Shown here: in pieces, positions 55,162 to 63,649 of the stretch
Position numbering within the stretch: the first letter of the stretch is position 1
How the letters are laid out: every line of letters begins with the position of its first letter
Position numbers and translations under genes: made by a program
From: Candidatus Coatesiibacteriota bacterium
GTDB taxonomy: Bacteria > RBG-13-66-14 > B26-G2 > JAUVZD01
NCBI GenBank assembly: GCA_030602715.1
Contig: JAUVZD010000001.1
Location: 186,001 to 250,000, forward strand
Reading direction: 5' to 3'
DNA length: 64,000 nt
Notes under the pieces: generated by a model
Told to the model about the DNA's origin: nothing
Databases searched by the model: none
The model's input: only the letters and a program-made list of their open reading frames with translations

Positions 55162-56172
55162 TTAGAAGGAGAAACCAACCGTCATCCTGTGTACTAGGCT
55201 CAAGCCGCCGAAATCTGTGAAGGCATAGTCAAATCGCATACCGGTTCCGCCCATATCATACTTGAAGCCGACACCGGCAGAGAAGGTTCTTTGCTCTTCA
55301 CTGCTGAAGTCTCCCCCGGAGACCAGGTATCCACCACGCAAAGCCAGCATATTCTTGACCCAATACTCGGCACCGAGATTGATCTTTTCAGGTCCGTCGT
55401 TGGGGTGGACTGCGTCAAGTGCAATGGTTAAAAGGTGGTTATCACTTGCTTCAAAGAGGTCGTAGGATATACCCAGTCTAACCGAGATGGGCAGGGAGTA
55501 GGAGGCAAATTCCTTCTCCTCATAAGTAATTTTATCCCTCTGCAGTTCCATGAAGGTGCCCCCGAACTTCATCTCCGGTCCAAAGTTCTGGATGGAGATT
55601 CCCATCTTCAGCGATCTAAAACCAGTGATGTAGGTAGTTCCGAGGTCAAAGGCTATTCCCGTTGCGGTGTAGGTGTCAATCTTTTCACGAATAAACTTTA
55701 TGGTGCCACCGAAGGCAAAACGGTCGATTAGACGACGGGCATAGGAACCACCTATCATCATATCGGAGGCGGAAAATGTTTTCCCGGTTTCGGGTTCATC
55801 TACGGTGCGGTAATCCATTTCACCCACCATTAACATGGTGAACATTCCCCCGACCGTTCCGAAGCCGAATTTGTGAGCAAAGGTGCCGGACATCAATCGC
55901 ATATCGGCAATCCACTCTACATCGGTGAAACTGAAGTCAGTGCCTTCTATATCCACCAGACCGGCTGGATTCCAGTAGCAGGCAGTGGAGTCATCTATCA
56001 TGGCGACACAAGCGTCGCCCATAGCCACGAAACGAGCACCAATTCCGATTTTTAAGAATTGTGCTCCGGCTGTTCCTGCCTTTGTGCTCCCACGGGTACC
56101 GTCATCTTGAGCTAATGCCGCACCCGCGAGTACCAGGGCCAAAACAGCGGTAATAGCGAAAATCTTTTTCAT
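55162..56172 (-). CDS. PorV/PorQ (UPF0164) family outer-membrane protein
   Basis: The 336-residue protein has a signal peptide (IFAITAVLALVLAGAALA) and the PorV/UPF0164 opening GTAGAQFLKIGIGARFVAMG, then DACVAMIDDSTACYWNPAGL and GTDFSFTDVEWIADM. The body is a beta-barrel pattern ending in a phenylalanine (RMTVGFSF), as FadL-like barrels do. In Bacteroidetes, PorV shuttles substrates from the T9SS channel to the attachment complex. It lies 47 bp after the gene for a sorting-domain protein, so it may act on that protein. Confidence 0.9.
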   Translation of the reverse strand: MKKIFAITAVLALVLAGAALAQDDGTRGSTKAGTAGAQFLKIGIGARFVAMGDACVAMIDDSTACYWNPAGLVDIEGTDFSFTDVEWIADMRLMSGTFAHKFGFGTVGGMFTMLMVGEMDYRTVDEPETGKTFSASDMMIGGSYARRLIDRFAFGGTIKFIREKIDTYTATGIAFDLGTTYITGFRSLKMGISIQNFGPEMKFGGTFMELQRDKITYEEKEFASYSLPISVRLGISYDLFEASDNHLLTIALDAVHPNDGPEKINLGAEYWVKNMLALRGGYLVSGGDFSSEEQRTFSAGVGFKYDMGGTGMRFDYAFTDFGGLSLVHRMTVGFSF

Positions 56173-56219
56173 CCTCTTTTCCTCCGCGTTTAATTGACCT
56201 TATACTTTTGGGTAGTTGC

Positions 56220-58325
56220 TTATTGCACTCCGCCCAAAATGATGGCGAACTTACCAACCGTCTCCCCGATTCCAGGAGCATCTAGGTGATAGACATAAAT
56301 ACCACTGGCGATTGCCAGTCCCGGACGACCGGTGCCGGAGTAGTTGGAGAGATCCCAGTAAGCGACGCCATATTCAACATCATTGTACTCAATGGTGTCC
56401 ACCCAGTCGCCGGCTACGGTGTATATCTTTATCGTGCAACGAGCAGGAAGGTTCATGAAAGCTATTCGGCTCTCTCGCACCAACGAGGGAGCCCAACCCT
56501 CCCAATCAGCCGCTCCGATATAGGGGTTAGGAACTACCCAGACATTATCCAGAGTTGTGCTTGCAGGTGGTGTGGGGATTACCGATAGCTGGTTGGCTCC
56601 CTTTCCACCAGAGATGGGTGGCAGGTCCAGATCGGCGGTATCCATACCGAAATCGTAGGCAATCATAGAATAGAAGTAGCGGAAACCGTTACTCAACCCA
56701 CTATCAACATGGTAGTAGTAACTGCTTCCCTCACTCTGCATCTGGATTTGGAAGGTCTCCAATTCCATCCTATACGGCACATATCTCAGGTCCGGTTCAA
56801 TGGGGGAGGGAATGTCCGTTCCATCAATGTATCCATCAGGAACCCGCTCGGCTTTGTCACCCGAGCCACCGTTATCCCGCCATCCGAAGGGCTTGAAGCA
56901 GTTTAGCAAGTCTGTTGACAGCAAATCCCACCAAGCAATTGGCTCCCAACCGACATCAAAGCCGATGGGGCTACGCCACAGGATGTAACCGTCAAAGTCA
57001 ACCACGCCGGTCTGAGGGTCGGGGTCGGTCTCAGTGTTATAGCCCAGGGCATATTTGGGGGTCCAGTGTAATTCTACCGCCCCATCCTGCGGAATCCCCA
57101 CAAACTTGGGAGATTGCGGCGGGCTGGCTACTATCCAGTCATCCTCGGTGCCCGGTATCTCGTCGGCGCCCCTCCAGTCAGCCAGAACCTGGTCAAAGTT
57201 GCGGCGCATCTCCAGGAGGTCTTGCCCACATCCTTCAATGATGTAGAACTCAGTGAACACTTCCCCATCTGGTAATTCAGCGAAGGGACCGATTGCAGGA
57301 CAGACACGCCAATCAAAAGGAGCGTCTGAAACTTCCTCATAAACACCGGAGTCTATCATGTAGGCGAACATATAGGTGTCGTTTGCCGGGTCATTATTCC
57401 AATCCCAGGAGTGCTGACTGGAAGCGAAGATGAACTCCCCATCGGGATAAACCCCCTGGTAACCAAATACACGGACGCCGATATAGCCGGAAGGTTCGCC
57501 ACCGCTGTCGTACATATAAGAAGTTGAGCGCTGTTCGGCCGGGTCATAATTGACCGCATCAAACTCATCGGGGACACCATCCGGGGTGGGATCTGACCAC
57601 ACCACGCCCGGCTGAGTGGGGTTGGTCCACTCATCGGTGTCATCGTTGCCCTCATAACCGACCAGGTCGTCTAGGTGGTCACCCAGACCAACATCAAAGT
57701 CATACGGAAAAGCAAAGTAAAAATCCTGAAGAGTGTGCCCGCTCAAGTTGCGAAAGAGGAATGCATGGACCACATAGTCATCGTGGTCGGGGACTCCCCA
57801 AGAGTAGGTGTGCCTCTCGCACTCCGTACCTAGAGGACCAGTCTCAGTGGCGCCTGAATCGTCACATATGGCCCAGGAGTCAAAGTCGGATACCTTTTCC
57901 ACATGAGGCGGTCTGTTTTGCCAGTTGGAACTATCGGTGTCCAGGCAGCCGAATTCACAGGGATAAATCGGAACCCAATCCGCTTGTGGAGGCGAGTCTT
58001 GCCAGTAACTGCTGAAGACGTAGATGTCGGTTCCCTCCTGGGTGCCGAACCAGATAGTACCATGATAAAGATATGACGGTCCGTCCACAGAAGGCCAAAA
58101 TCCAAAGTAACAATTCTCACTGTCAAGCAGTATCTCACCAACTTCCAGGCTGTTCCAGACCGATACACAGTAGAGCCCAACTATATGGTCGGTGTGGCCA
58201 TGAGCCCAGGGCATCGGGCCCGGTGGCGGCACTGTCTTGTCAATCTTGCTTGCAGCCGTAAAAAGAACCACGGCTGAAATGCTAATTACACAGATTAGCA
58301 CCAAGCGCCTTTGTGAAAAACTCAT
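56220..58325 (-). CDS. Secreted protein with C-terminal T9SS-like sorting domain
   Basis: A 701-residue exported protein. The body (residues about 40-580) is rich in Trp, Tyr, Asp and Pro and lacks a family I recognise; it includes a fibronectin-like strand (GIPQDGAVELHWTPKYALGY). The last 100 residues read VWVVPNPYIG, SRIAFMNLPARCTIKIYTVA, GVAYWDLSNYSGTGRPGLAI and ASGIYVYHLDAPG. This is the pattern of the C-terminal sorting domain of type IX cargo in FCB bacteria. With the PorV-like gene next to it and SprA elsewhere in the window, it is a likely surface-exposed or released T9SS substrate. Confidence 0.82.
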   Translation of the reverse strand: MSFSQRRLVLICVISISAVVLFTAASKIDKTVPPPGPMPWAHGHTDHIVGLYCVSVWNSLEVGEILLDSENCYFGFWPSVDGPSYLYHGTIWFGTQEGTDIYVFSSYWQDSPPQADWVPIYPCEFGCLDTDSSNWQNRPPHVEKVSDFDSWAICDDSGATETGPLGTECERHTYSWGVPDHDDYVVHAFLFRNLSGHTLQDFYFAFPYDFDVGLGDHLDDLVGYEGNDDTDEWTNPTQPGVVWSDPTPDGVPDEFDAVNYDPAEQRSTSYMYDSGGEPSGYIGVRVFGYQGVYPDGEFIFASSQHSWDWNNDPANDTYMFAYMIDSGVYEEVSDAPFDWRVCPAIGPFAELPDGEVFTEFYIIEGCGQDLLEMRRNFDQVLADWRGADEIPGTEDDWIVASPPQSPKFVGIPQDGAVELHWTPKYALGYNTETDPDPQTGVVDFDGYILWRSPIGFDVGWEPIAWWDLLSTDLLNCFKPFGWRDNGGSGDKAERVPDGYIDGTDIPSPIEPDLRYVPYRMELETFQIQMQSEGSSYYYHVDSGLSNGFRYFYSMIAYDFGMDTADLDLPPISGGKGANQLSVIPTPPASTTLDNVWVVPNPYIGAADWEGWAPSLVRESRIAFMNLPARCTIKIYTVAGDWVDTIEYNDVEYGVAYWDLSNYSGTGRPGLAIASGIYVYHLDAPGIGETVGKFAIILGGVQ

Positions 58326-58365
58326 ATGCCTCGTTCACCCCCTATATTCTAAAGGTGCAGGATGG

Positions 58366-58397
58366 GGATGGGGTTTCCACCCCCATCCAATTTTTTT
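58366..58397 (+). other. Plus-oriented terminator-like hairpin in a minus-strand operon
   Basis: GGATGGGG and CCCCATCC (58366-58373, 58381-58388) form an 8-bp stem with a 7-nt loop, followed on the plus strand by AATTTTTTT. No plus-strand gene ends here. On the minus strand the U-run would come before the hairpin, so it would not terminate the TonB-receptor transcript but could protect its 3' end. Confidence 0.5.
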
Positions 58398-58399
58398 GA

Positions 58400-61015
58400 T
58401 TAGAATTGTACACTCACTCCCGCACGCACAATGAGCGGGTCACCATAAACCTCGTAGTCATCAAAGGAACCATCCGGGTCGTTGTAGTAGAACAACCAGT
58501 TTGACCAGTCAAGACCTGTCCCTTCTCCTTCATCAGCACCAAGGTTCTGCACATTGAGGCGGTTTATCAGGTTGCGAGCCTCAACATAGAAGCTATACTT
58601 CATGCCCATCAAGCGGATATCGTAGTTGGCTTTCAGGTCCAGATTTAAGGTCCAGGGCATACGCTTGTCGTTGATTGCCGGTTGGCCCAACTCAGGTGCA
58701 GTGGAGTAGGGCATTCCCGAACCATAAACCATGGTCACATTGATTCCCCACTTGTCCACATCACGAATGTCAAAAGTCAGGTCCAAGGAGTGGGTCTGAT
58801 CCCAATCCAGCAGGTTCTCCCGACGGGGCAATACCCAATCATAGTACTCGTACATGTAGCCCTGACGGAAGCTGGAAGCGAGACCCTTGGACACGGAGAA
58901 GGTATAAGCCACTTTGGCGGCGAACATGTCGGAGAGCCTCTTGTCCAGAGTGAGCTCAAAACCACGGGAGTTTCCAAAGTCAGCGTTGCACAGCCGGGTA
59001 TATGTTCCGTTGGGGGTGTTGATCCTCGCTGTATCCAGCAGGTCACGCATATCCTTGAAGAATACGGTGGCATCCCCGACCATATCCTCGGTGAAGATGT
59101 GCTCCACCCCAAACTCATACTGCACTGTCTTCTCCGGCTCAAGGTCGGGCCAACCCAGAAGCGGATAAGCCCCCATGGGCGGGTTCTGACTGCTCATGAA
59201 CAGATATTGGAACGGAGGAGACTGGAAGAAGTGACCGTAGGAGAAGTGGAACTTGTCTCGCTCGGTGATGGGATAGGACACACCTATACGCGGGCTGATC
59301 TGATACTTGACGGTGGGAGTAACTCTCGGGATGTCTTCATAGTATTCATACTGCCCCAGATAGTCGGCGTAGTCGTAGGGGTCTTCCACATAGGTGCCCT
59401 TTGGATTGAGCAGATCCAGGCGAACCCCGATGTTCAAGACCAAGCTGGAATACTCCAGCTTATCCTGCACATAAGCGGATATAGTGTAAGGTTTCACCTT
59501 CCAAACGTCAACATAGGTGTTGGTGGGCAGGGGCTGGAACTCGTGGTAATCCACATCGTAGTACTTGAACACGCCGCCCACCTTCAACTGATTGGAATTG
59601 GAAAGCTCGCTGGTCACATCACCCTTCACCGACCAGTTGTATTGTTTCTCGTCTCCATACCAGCGCATGGCACCCTTTGTGTAAAACCAGCCGGTGGGGT
59701 CCATCATCTGACGGTTCAAATAGATCTGTTCACCGGGTGGCATATCGAAGTCGCGCTTATAGGCATCTCCCGCCTCTTTCCGGTCATCGGGAACGCCGGG
59801 AACATGGGTGAGTGCGTGGCGTTTGAAGTAACCGAAGTTGATGGAGTAGAAGGTGCTGTCGCTCACATAGTGGGTCCATAATGTGCCTATCTTCAAAGCT
59901 TCTCTCATTTGATCCAGATATCCGGACCCAATTATATACTGGTACTGAATGTTGAAGAGGTCTTGACGCAGGTCGGAGTAGTTACCGGAGAAGGTCAGCT
60001 TGTAGCGGTCTGAGAAACGATAGGTAACTTTGCTGGAGATATTCCACTCAATGGCCGGGTCTTTGACCGGATACTTGGTCCAATCACGATACCAGTCGCC
60101 GGAGACGAAGTAGCTCATCTTGCTGGTCAAGGGACCTCCAAAGTTGGCGGTGGCTTTGGTGCGGCGTGGCTGACGGGTGCTGGTATGCCAGGTTATCTCC
60201 GGAGCATTTGGATCCGGCTGACCGGTTGACGCCAGAAGCATCTGAGTATCCCATTCCTGACGAGCGGCGTAGACGTCCTGAGTGAAACTAAATCCGCCTT
60301 CAAATTTGTCAGAACCCTCTTTGGTGATGATGTTGATGATGGCTGACTGAGCCTCACCATACTGAGCGTCCCAACCACCAGTCAGAATGGAGATCTGCTC
60401 AATAGCATTGGTGTTGATCAACATCCCTACCGATCCGCTGATGGGGTTGACCACCGAAATACCGTCAATCATGTAGGCGATTTCGTTGCTTCGTCCACCC
60501 CGAACATGGTAGAAAGTTCCTGTGTCGGTGCCGCCCTCAGTAACGATACCTGCGGTTCGGCTCATCACCTCACGGAACTCGTCAATAACCTGAGTGCTTA
60601 TCTCATCACCGGTGATAATACGACGGGTAGTGGTCTCATCGTGACGAATCAACGGCTCCGCATAGGCTTCAAGGCGGTAACCCTCCACGGGATCCACTTT
60701 CAAGGTGATGGTCAAGGTGGTACGCTGGTCAACAACTATGTTCACATCGCCTATGGTAACGGTCTCATGACCCATCAACTGCGCTTTAACATCCCAGGTA
60801 CCGGCTTGAACGCCAGCGATGGTGAAGTAACCGTTGCTGTCGGTGAATGCTCCTCTACCCGTTCCCAAGACCATCACCGAAGCGCTGGCCAAGGGATTGC
60901 CTTGCTGGTCGGTTATTACCCCGGAGAGGGTTCCTTCCGTCCCGGCAAAGCAGACAGCGTGGACAAATAGGACTATGGCTAACGCCAGCCCTATCTTTAT
61001 CCCAAATTTCCGCAT
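58400..61015 (-). CDS. TonB-dependent receptor with carboxypeptidase regulatory-like N-terminus
   Basis: The 871-residue protein starts with a signal peptide and a CarbopepD_reg domain (GTLSGVITDQQGNPLASASV...GYFTIAGVQAGTWDVKAQL). The plug domain (about 130-235) has YHVRGGRSNEIAYMIDGISV and WDAQYGEAQSAIINIITKEG. The 22-strand barrel follows and ends VRAGVSVQF, a correct outer-membrane C-terminus. It should import or bind a large ligand driven by ExbB/ExbD, or act in T9SS-type surface assembly. It is the first of the minus-strand genes receptor, sorting-domain protein and PorV-like. The ligand cannot be told from sequence. Confidence 0.92.
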   Translation of the reverse strand: MRKFGIKIGLALAIVLFVHAVCFAGTEGTLSGVITDQQGNPLASASVMVLGTGRGAFTDSNGYFTIAGVQAGTWDVKAQLMGHETVTIGDVNIVVDQRTTLTITLKVDPVEGYRLEAYAEPLIRHDETTTRRIITGDEISTQVIDEFREVMSRTAGIVTEGGTDTGTFYHVRGGRSNEIAYMIDGISVVNPISGSVGMLINTNAIEQISILTGGWDAQYGEAQSAIINIITKEGSDKFEGGFSFTQDVYAARQEWDTQMLLASTGQPDPNAPEITWHTSTRQPRRTKATANFGGPLTSKMSYFVSGDWYRDWTKYPVKDPAIEWNISSKVTYRFSDRYKLTFSGNYSDLRQDLFNIQYQYIIGSGYLDQMREALKIGTLWTHYVSDSTFYSINFGYFKRHALTHVPGVPDDRKEAGDAYKRDFDMPPGEQIYLNRQMMDPTGWFYTKGAMRWYGDEKQYNWSVKGDVTSELSNSNQLKVGGVFKYYDVDYHEFQPLPTNTYVDVWKVKPYTISAYVQDKLEYSSLVLNIGVRLDLLNPKGTYVEDPYDYADYLGQYEYYEDIPRVTPTVKYQISPRIGVSYPITERDKFHFSYGHFFQSPPFQYLFMSSQNPPMGAYPLLGWPDLEPEKTVQYEFGVEHIFTEDMVGDATVFFKDMRDLLDTARINTPNGTYTRLCNADFGNSRGFELTLDKRLSDMFAAKVAYTFSVSKGLASSFRQGYMYEYYDWVLPRRENLLDWDQTHSLDLTFDIRDVDKWGINVTMVYGSGMPYSTAPELGQPAINDKRMPWTLNLDLKANYDIRLMGMKYSFYVEARNLINRLNVQNLGADEGEGTGLDWSNWLFYYNDPDGSFDDYEVYGDPLIVRAGVSVQF

Positions 61016-61315
61016 CTACTGCCCCCTTTCTTTTTGGTGCAAACTTTAACAATTATATACACTTTTTTTCTTCTTAAGTTGCCAATCTCTTTCAAAAATG
61101 AGCAAACGAAACCCCTTCACCACCTCCTCTAATGTATAACTTTTCAATCAACCTAATCTATATATACTTTTACAAAAACCCATCCTTTTTCATAATAAAC
61201 ACACACTTATCCAATGAAAAAAGTAACATATTGGCTTGTATATGTCAAGAGAAAATTTACACCCTCCGCCTGAATTCAGCGTTATTTTCCAACCTCTCCT
61301 CCCCTCCAATATGGC
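61016..61315. other. A/T-rich divergent intergenic region
   Basis: This 300-bp stretch separates the TonB-receptor gene (-) from the glycosyltransferase gene (+). On the minus strand TATATAAT (61052-61059) is a possible -10 box for the receptor, but no good -35 is seen. GGGGGC upstream of the receptor ATG is its likely ribosome-binding site. I find no RNA gene or repeat here. Confidence 0.4.
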
Positions 61316-61344
61316 TTGACTTACCCAATACCGTGATTTATATT
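61316..61344 (+). promoter_or_regulatory. Promoter of the GT-C/TPR gene
   Basis: TTGACT and TATATT are separated by 17 bp; the predicted leader is about 43 nt and lacks a clear Shine-Dalgarno site before the ATG at 61394. Confidence 0.65.
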
Positions 61345-61393
61345 TGCCGTATTCTCCCAAAGATTCATTCAATCCAATCCCCATAATCAACTG

Positions 61394-63466
61394 ATGAATA
61401 AAACCCCAACAAATAAATCCTCCAAAGACAAAACTGAAGTAAATCATCCTCTTGTTATTAGATTCCTATCCTTCGTATCCAGCAAAGACTTCTTCTATTG
61501 CTTTCTCCTATTCGTAATATCCTTAATTCTCCATCTCTTCCATCTGCGCACCCTGGGGGTGAACAACCCACTCCTTCTCCCCCTCAACCCGGACTCCAAC
61601 CTCTTTGACGGCATTGCCCGGCACATTGCCGAAGGAAACATCATCCGGGAGCAACCATTCTTCATCGGTCCCCTCTACAGCTATTTCCTGGCCCTCTTCT
61701 ACGCACTTTTCGGCTATAAATTCACCCTCATTCATTATACCCAAATAGTCATCTCCGCAACGGTCCCCATATTCACCTACCTCATCGCCCTCAAGACCTT
61801 CAACCGACCAACTGCGGTGATCGGCGGTCTGGCTCTAGCCTTATATCCACCGCTCATCTTCTTTGATATCCTTCTCCTGCCGGTCGCTCTGGAGGTCTTT
61901 CTCCTATCCCTTTCGCTTCTCCTGCTGGTCGGATTCCCCCACAAGATGAGCTGGCGCTACGGCTTTGCCGGCATAACCATCGGTCTGGTCTCCCTCTCCC
62001 GCCCCAATATACTCCTTTTCCCCCTCTTCCTCCTCTTTGCCGCCCTCATCTACAAAACCCCAAAAAAACTACTCCACAGATTGAGATGGGTGGTTCCGCT
62101 GGCTGTTGGAGCGATATTAATTATATTACCAGTGACCATCCACAATTATTACCTGAGCGGTGAATTCATCCCGGTCTCCACCCACGGGGGCATAAACTTC
62201 TTTGTGGGCAACAACCCCGAAGCCACCGGAGCCTTCCACGCACCCAAGGACCTCTCCGCAACCCCCCTGGAACTGAACTGGGCTGAGTCCCGGCGTATTG
62301 CCGAGGAGGATATGGGGAAAAAGCTCACGCCGAATCAGGTCTCCGCTTATTGGTTCGGGGAGGGCATTGATTTCATCCGCAAAAACCCCACCGATTTCCT
62401 CCGTCTGGTCTGGCGCAAGGCGGTGCTGATCTCCAACCACTACGAGCTGGGGCTCAACGAGAATTTCTACTTCCACCGCAACCAGAGCCTGGTCCTCCGC
62501 CTGCCCCTGCTCAACTGGGGTCTTCTCTTCGCCTTCGGCATAATCGGGCTTCTGGTCAGTCTAAAGCGTAAGGGAAATACTCCGGTTCTCTTCGCCCTCA
62601 TCCTCACCACCATCCTCACCCTGTTACTCTTCATAGTCAACGACCGCTATCGGCTGACCATGGTGGTCCCCCTGGCAATCTTTGGGGCTTATCTACCGGT
62701 CTGGCTGGTGGAGAGTTTCAGACGACGAAAGTTCCTGCGAGCGGGTTTGGTAACGGGCGGTTTAATCTGCCTGCTCATACTCTGCAACATCAATGTCTTC
62801 GGGCTTTTCCCGGGCAAGAATTTCGCCCCCATCCACTTCCGGCTGGGAAAATACTTATTAGAGAGCGGCAACTACGAGCAGGCGGCACACCACCTGAATC
62901 AGGTTGCCAATCTCCGCCCGGATGACAGCAACGCCCACATGCTCCTGGGCATCTCCTACATAAAGTTAAATGAGCCGGATAAAGCCTACGACAAGTTGAT
63001 GAAGGCTTGTTCACTGGCTCCGCAGGACCCCAAGCCCTTCTATAACCTGTCGCTGCTACTGGTAAATTATGGGCATAAGGAGGAGGCGGTGCCCTACTTA
63101 GAGCACTGTTTCAACATTGCACCGGAATATCTGCCGGCATCCTTTGCCTACATCGGTTTGCTAATTGAGCTGGCAAGGCTCCCACAGGCAGAAGCCGCCG
63201 CCCGGGAGCTTCTGGAGAAAGACCCGCAAAGCGAAAACCTCAACTATCGCCTGGGATATATCCTCTACCTGCAGGAAAAGGATGAGCAGGCTCTGGACTA
63301 TCTACAATCTGCGGGGGATTTCTTTGACGCCCATCATATCATCGGGGAGATATACCTGCGGGCGGGAATGTCCCCGGAGGCGCTAATTGAGCTGGAGAAG
63401 GAGCGGGAGCTCCACCCTGACAACCCACTGGTATATGAACCTCTAAACAAGCTCCTAAATGAGTAA
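61394..63466 (+). CDS. GT-C-fold (GT39-like) membrane glycosyltransferase with C-terminal TPRs
   Basis: The 690-residue protein has about ten transmembrane helices between residues 35 and 475. After TM1 comes LPLNPDSNLFDGIARHIAEG, the acidic first-loop region of PMT/ArnT-type enzymes. Other recognisable segments are EQPFFIGPLYSYFLALFYAL and GLVSLSRPNILLFPLFLL. Residues about 485-680 hold five or six tetratricopeptide repeats (FRLGKYLLESGNYEQAAHHL, AHMLLGISYIKLNEPDKAYD, FYNLSLLLVNYGHKEEAVPY and later ones). GT-C enzymes use lipid-linked sugars on the periplasmic side, and the TPRs may hold the protein acceptor. It is a single-gene unit with promoter and terminator. Confidence 0.88.
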   Translation: MNKTPTNKSSKDKTEVNHPLVIRFLSFVSSKDFFYCFLLFVISLILHLFHLRTLGVNNPLLLPLNPDSNLFDGIARHIAEGNIIREQPFFIGPLYSYFLALFYALFGYKFTLIHYTQIVISATVPIFTYLIALKTFNRPTAVIGGLALALYPPLIFFDILLLPVALEVFLLSLSLLLLVGFPHKMSWRYGFAGITIGLVSLSRPNILLFPLFLLFAALIYKTPKKLLHRLRWVVPLAVGAILIILPVTIHNYYLSGEFIPVSTHGGINFFVGNNPEATGAFHAPKDLSATPLELNWAESRRIAEEDMGKKLTPNQVSAYWFGEGIDFIRKNPTDFLRLVWRKAVLISNHYELGLNENFYFHRNQSLVLRLPLLNWGLLFAFGIIGLLVSLKRKGNTPVLFALILTTILTLLLFIVNDRYRLTMVVPLAIFGAYLPVWLVESFRRRKFLRAGLVTGGLICLLILCNINVFGLFPGKNFAPIHFRLGKYLLESGNYEQAAHHLNQVANLRPDDSNAHMLLGISYIKLNEPDKAYDKLMKACSLAPQDPKPFYNLSLLLVNYGHKEEAVPYLEHCFNIAPEYLPASFAYIGLLIELARLPQAEAAARELLEKDPQSENLNYRLGYILYLQEKDEQALDYLQSAGDFFDAHHIIGEIYLRAGMSPEALIELEKERELHPDNPLVYEPLNKLLNE

Positions 63467-63492
63467 ATGAGCAAGTTTATAAAAGACCGCCG

Positions 63493-63523
63493 AGCCCCGG
63501 GCAAATTTCGCACCGGGCTTTTT
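63493..63523 (+). terminator. Intrinsic terminator after the GT-C/TPR gene
   Basis: A G/C-rich stem (AGCCCCGGGC pairing with CACCGGGCT, imperfect) around AAATTTCG is followed by TTTTT on the plus strand. Confidence 0.75.
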
Positions 63524-63589
63524 GATATCGCTTGGCTTCCTGGAGGACATTATAGCTGGCTTGAAGAGATTGAAGTGTGGAGAGTCGGA

Positions 63590-63624
63590 AAAAATAATCA
63601 GGCGGCGGTTTCACCGCCACCTGA
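63590..63624 (-). terminator. Intrinsic terminator after thiC
   Basis: On the minus strand TCAGG-T-GGCGG and CCGCC-G-CCTGA form a long stem with a 5-nt loop, followed by TTATTTTTT. Confidence 0.82.
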
Positions 63625-63649
63625 TGATAATCTTTGCACTGAAGGTGTA

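Noticed and set aside
58682-59881. A 399-codon open frame on the plus strand inside the TonB-receptor gene
   Set aside because: It is antisense to a clear barrel-coding sequence, has no promoter or ribosome-binding site, and its translation is compositionally odd (His, Val and Gly rich), as expected for a shadow frame in G/C-rich DNA.
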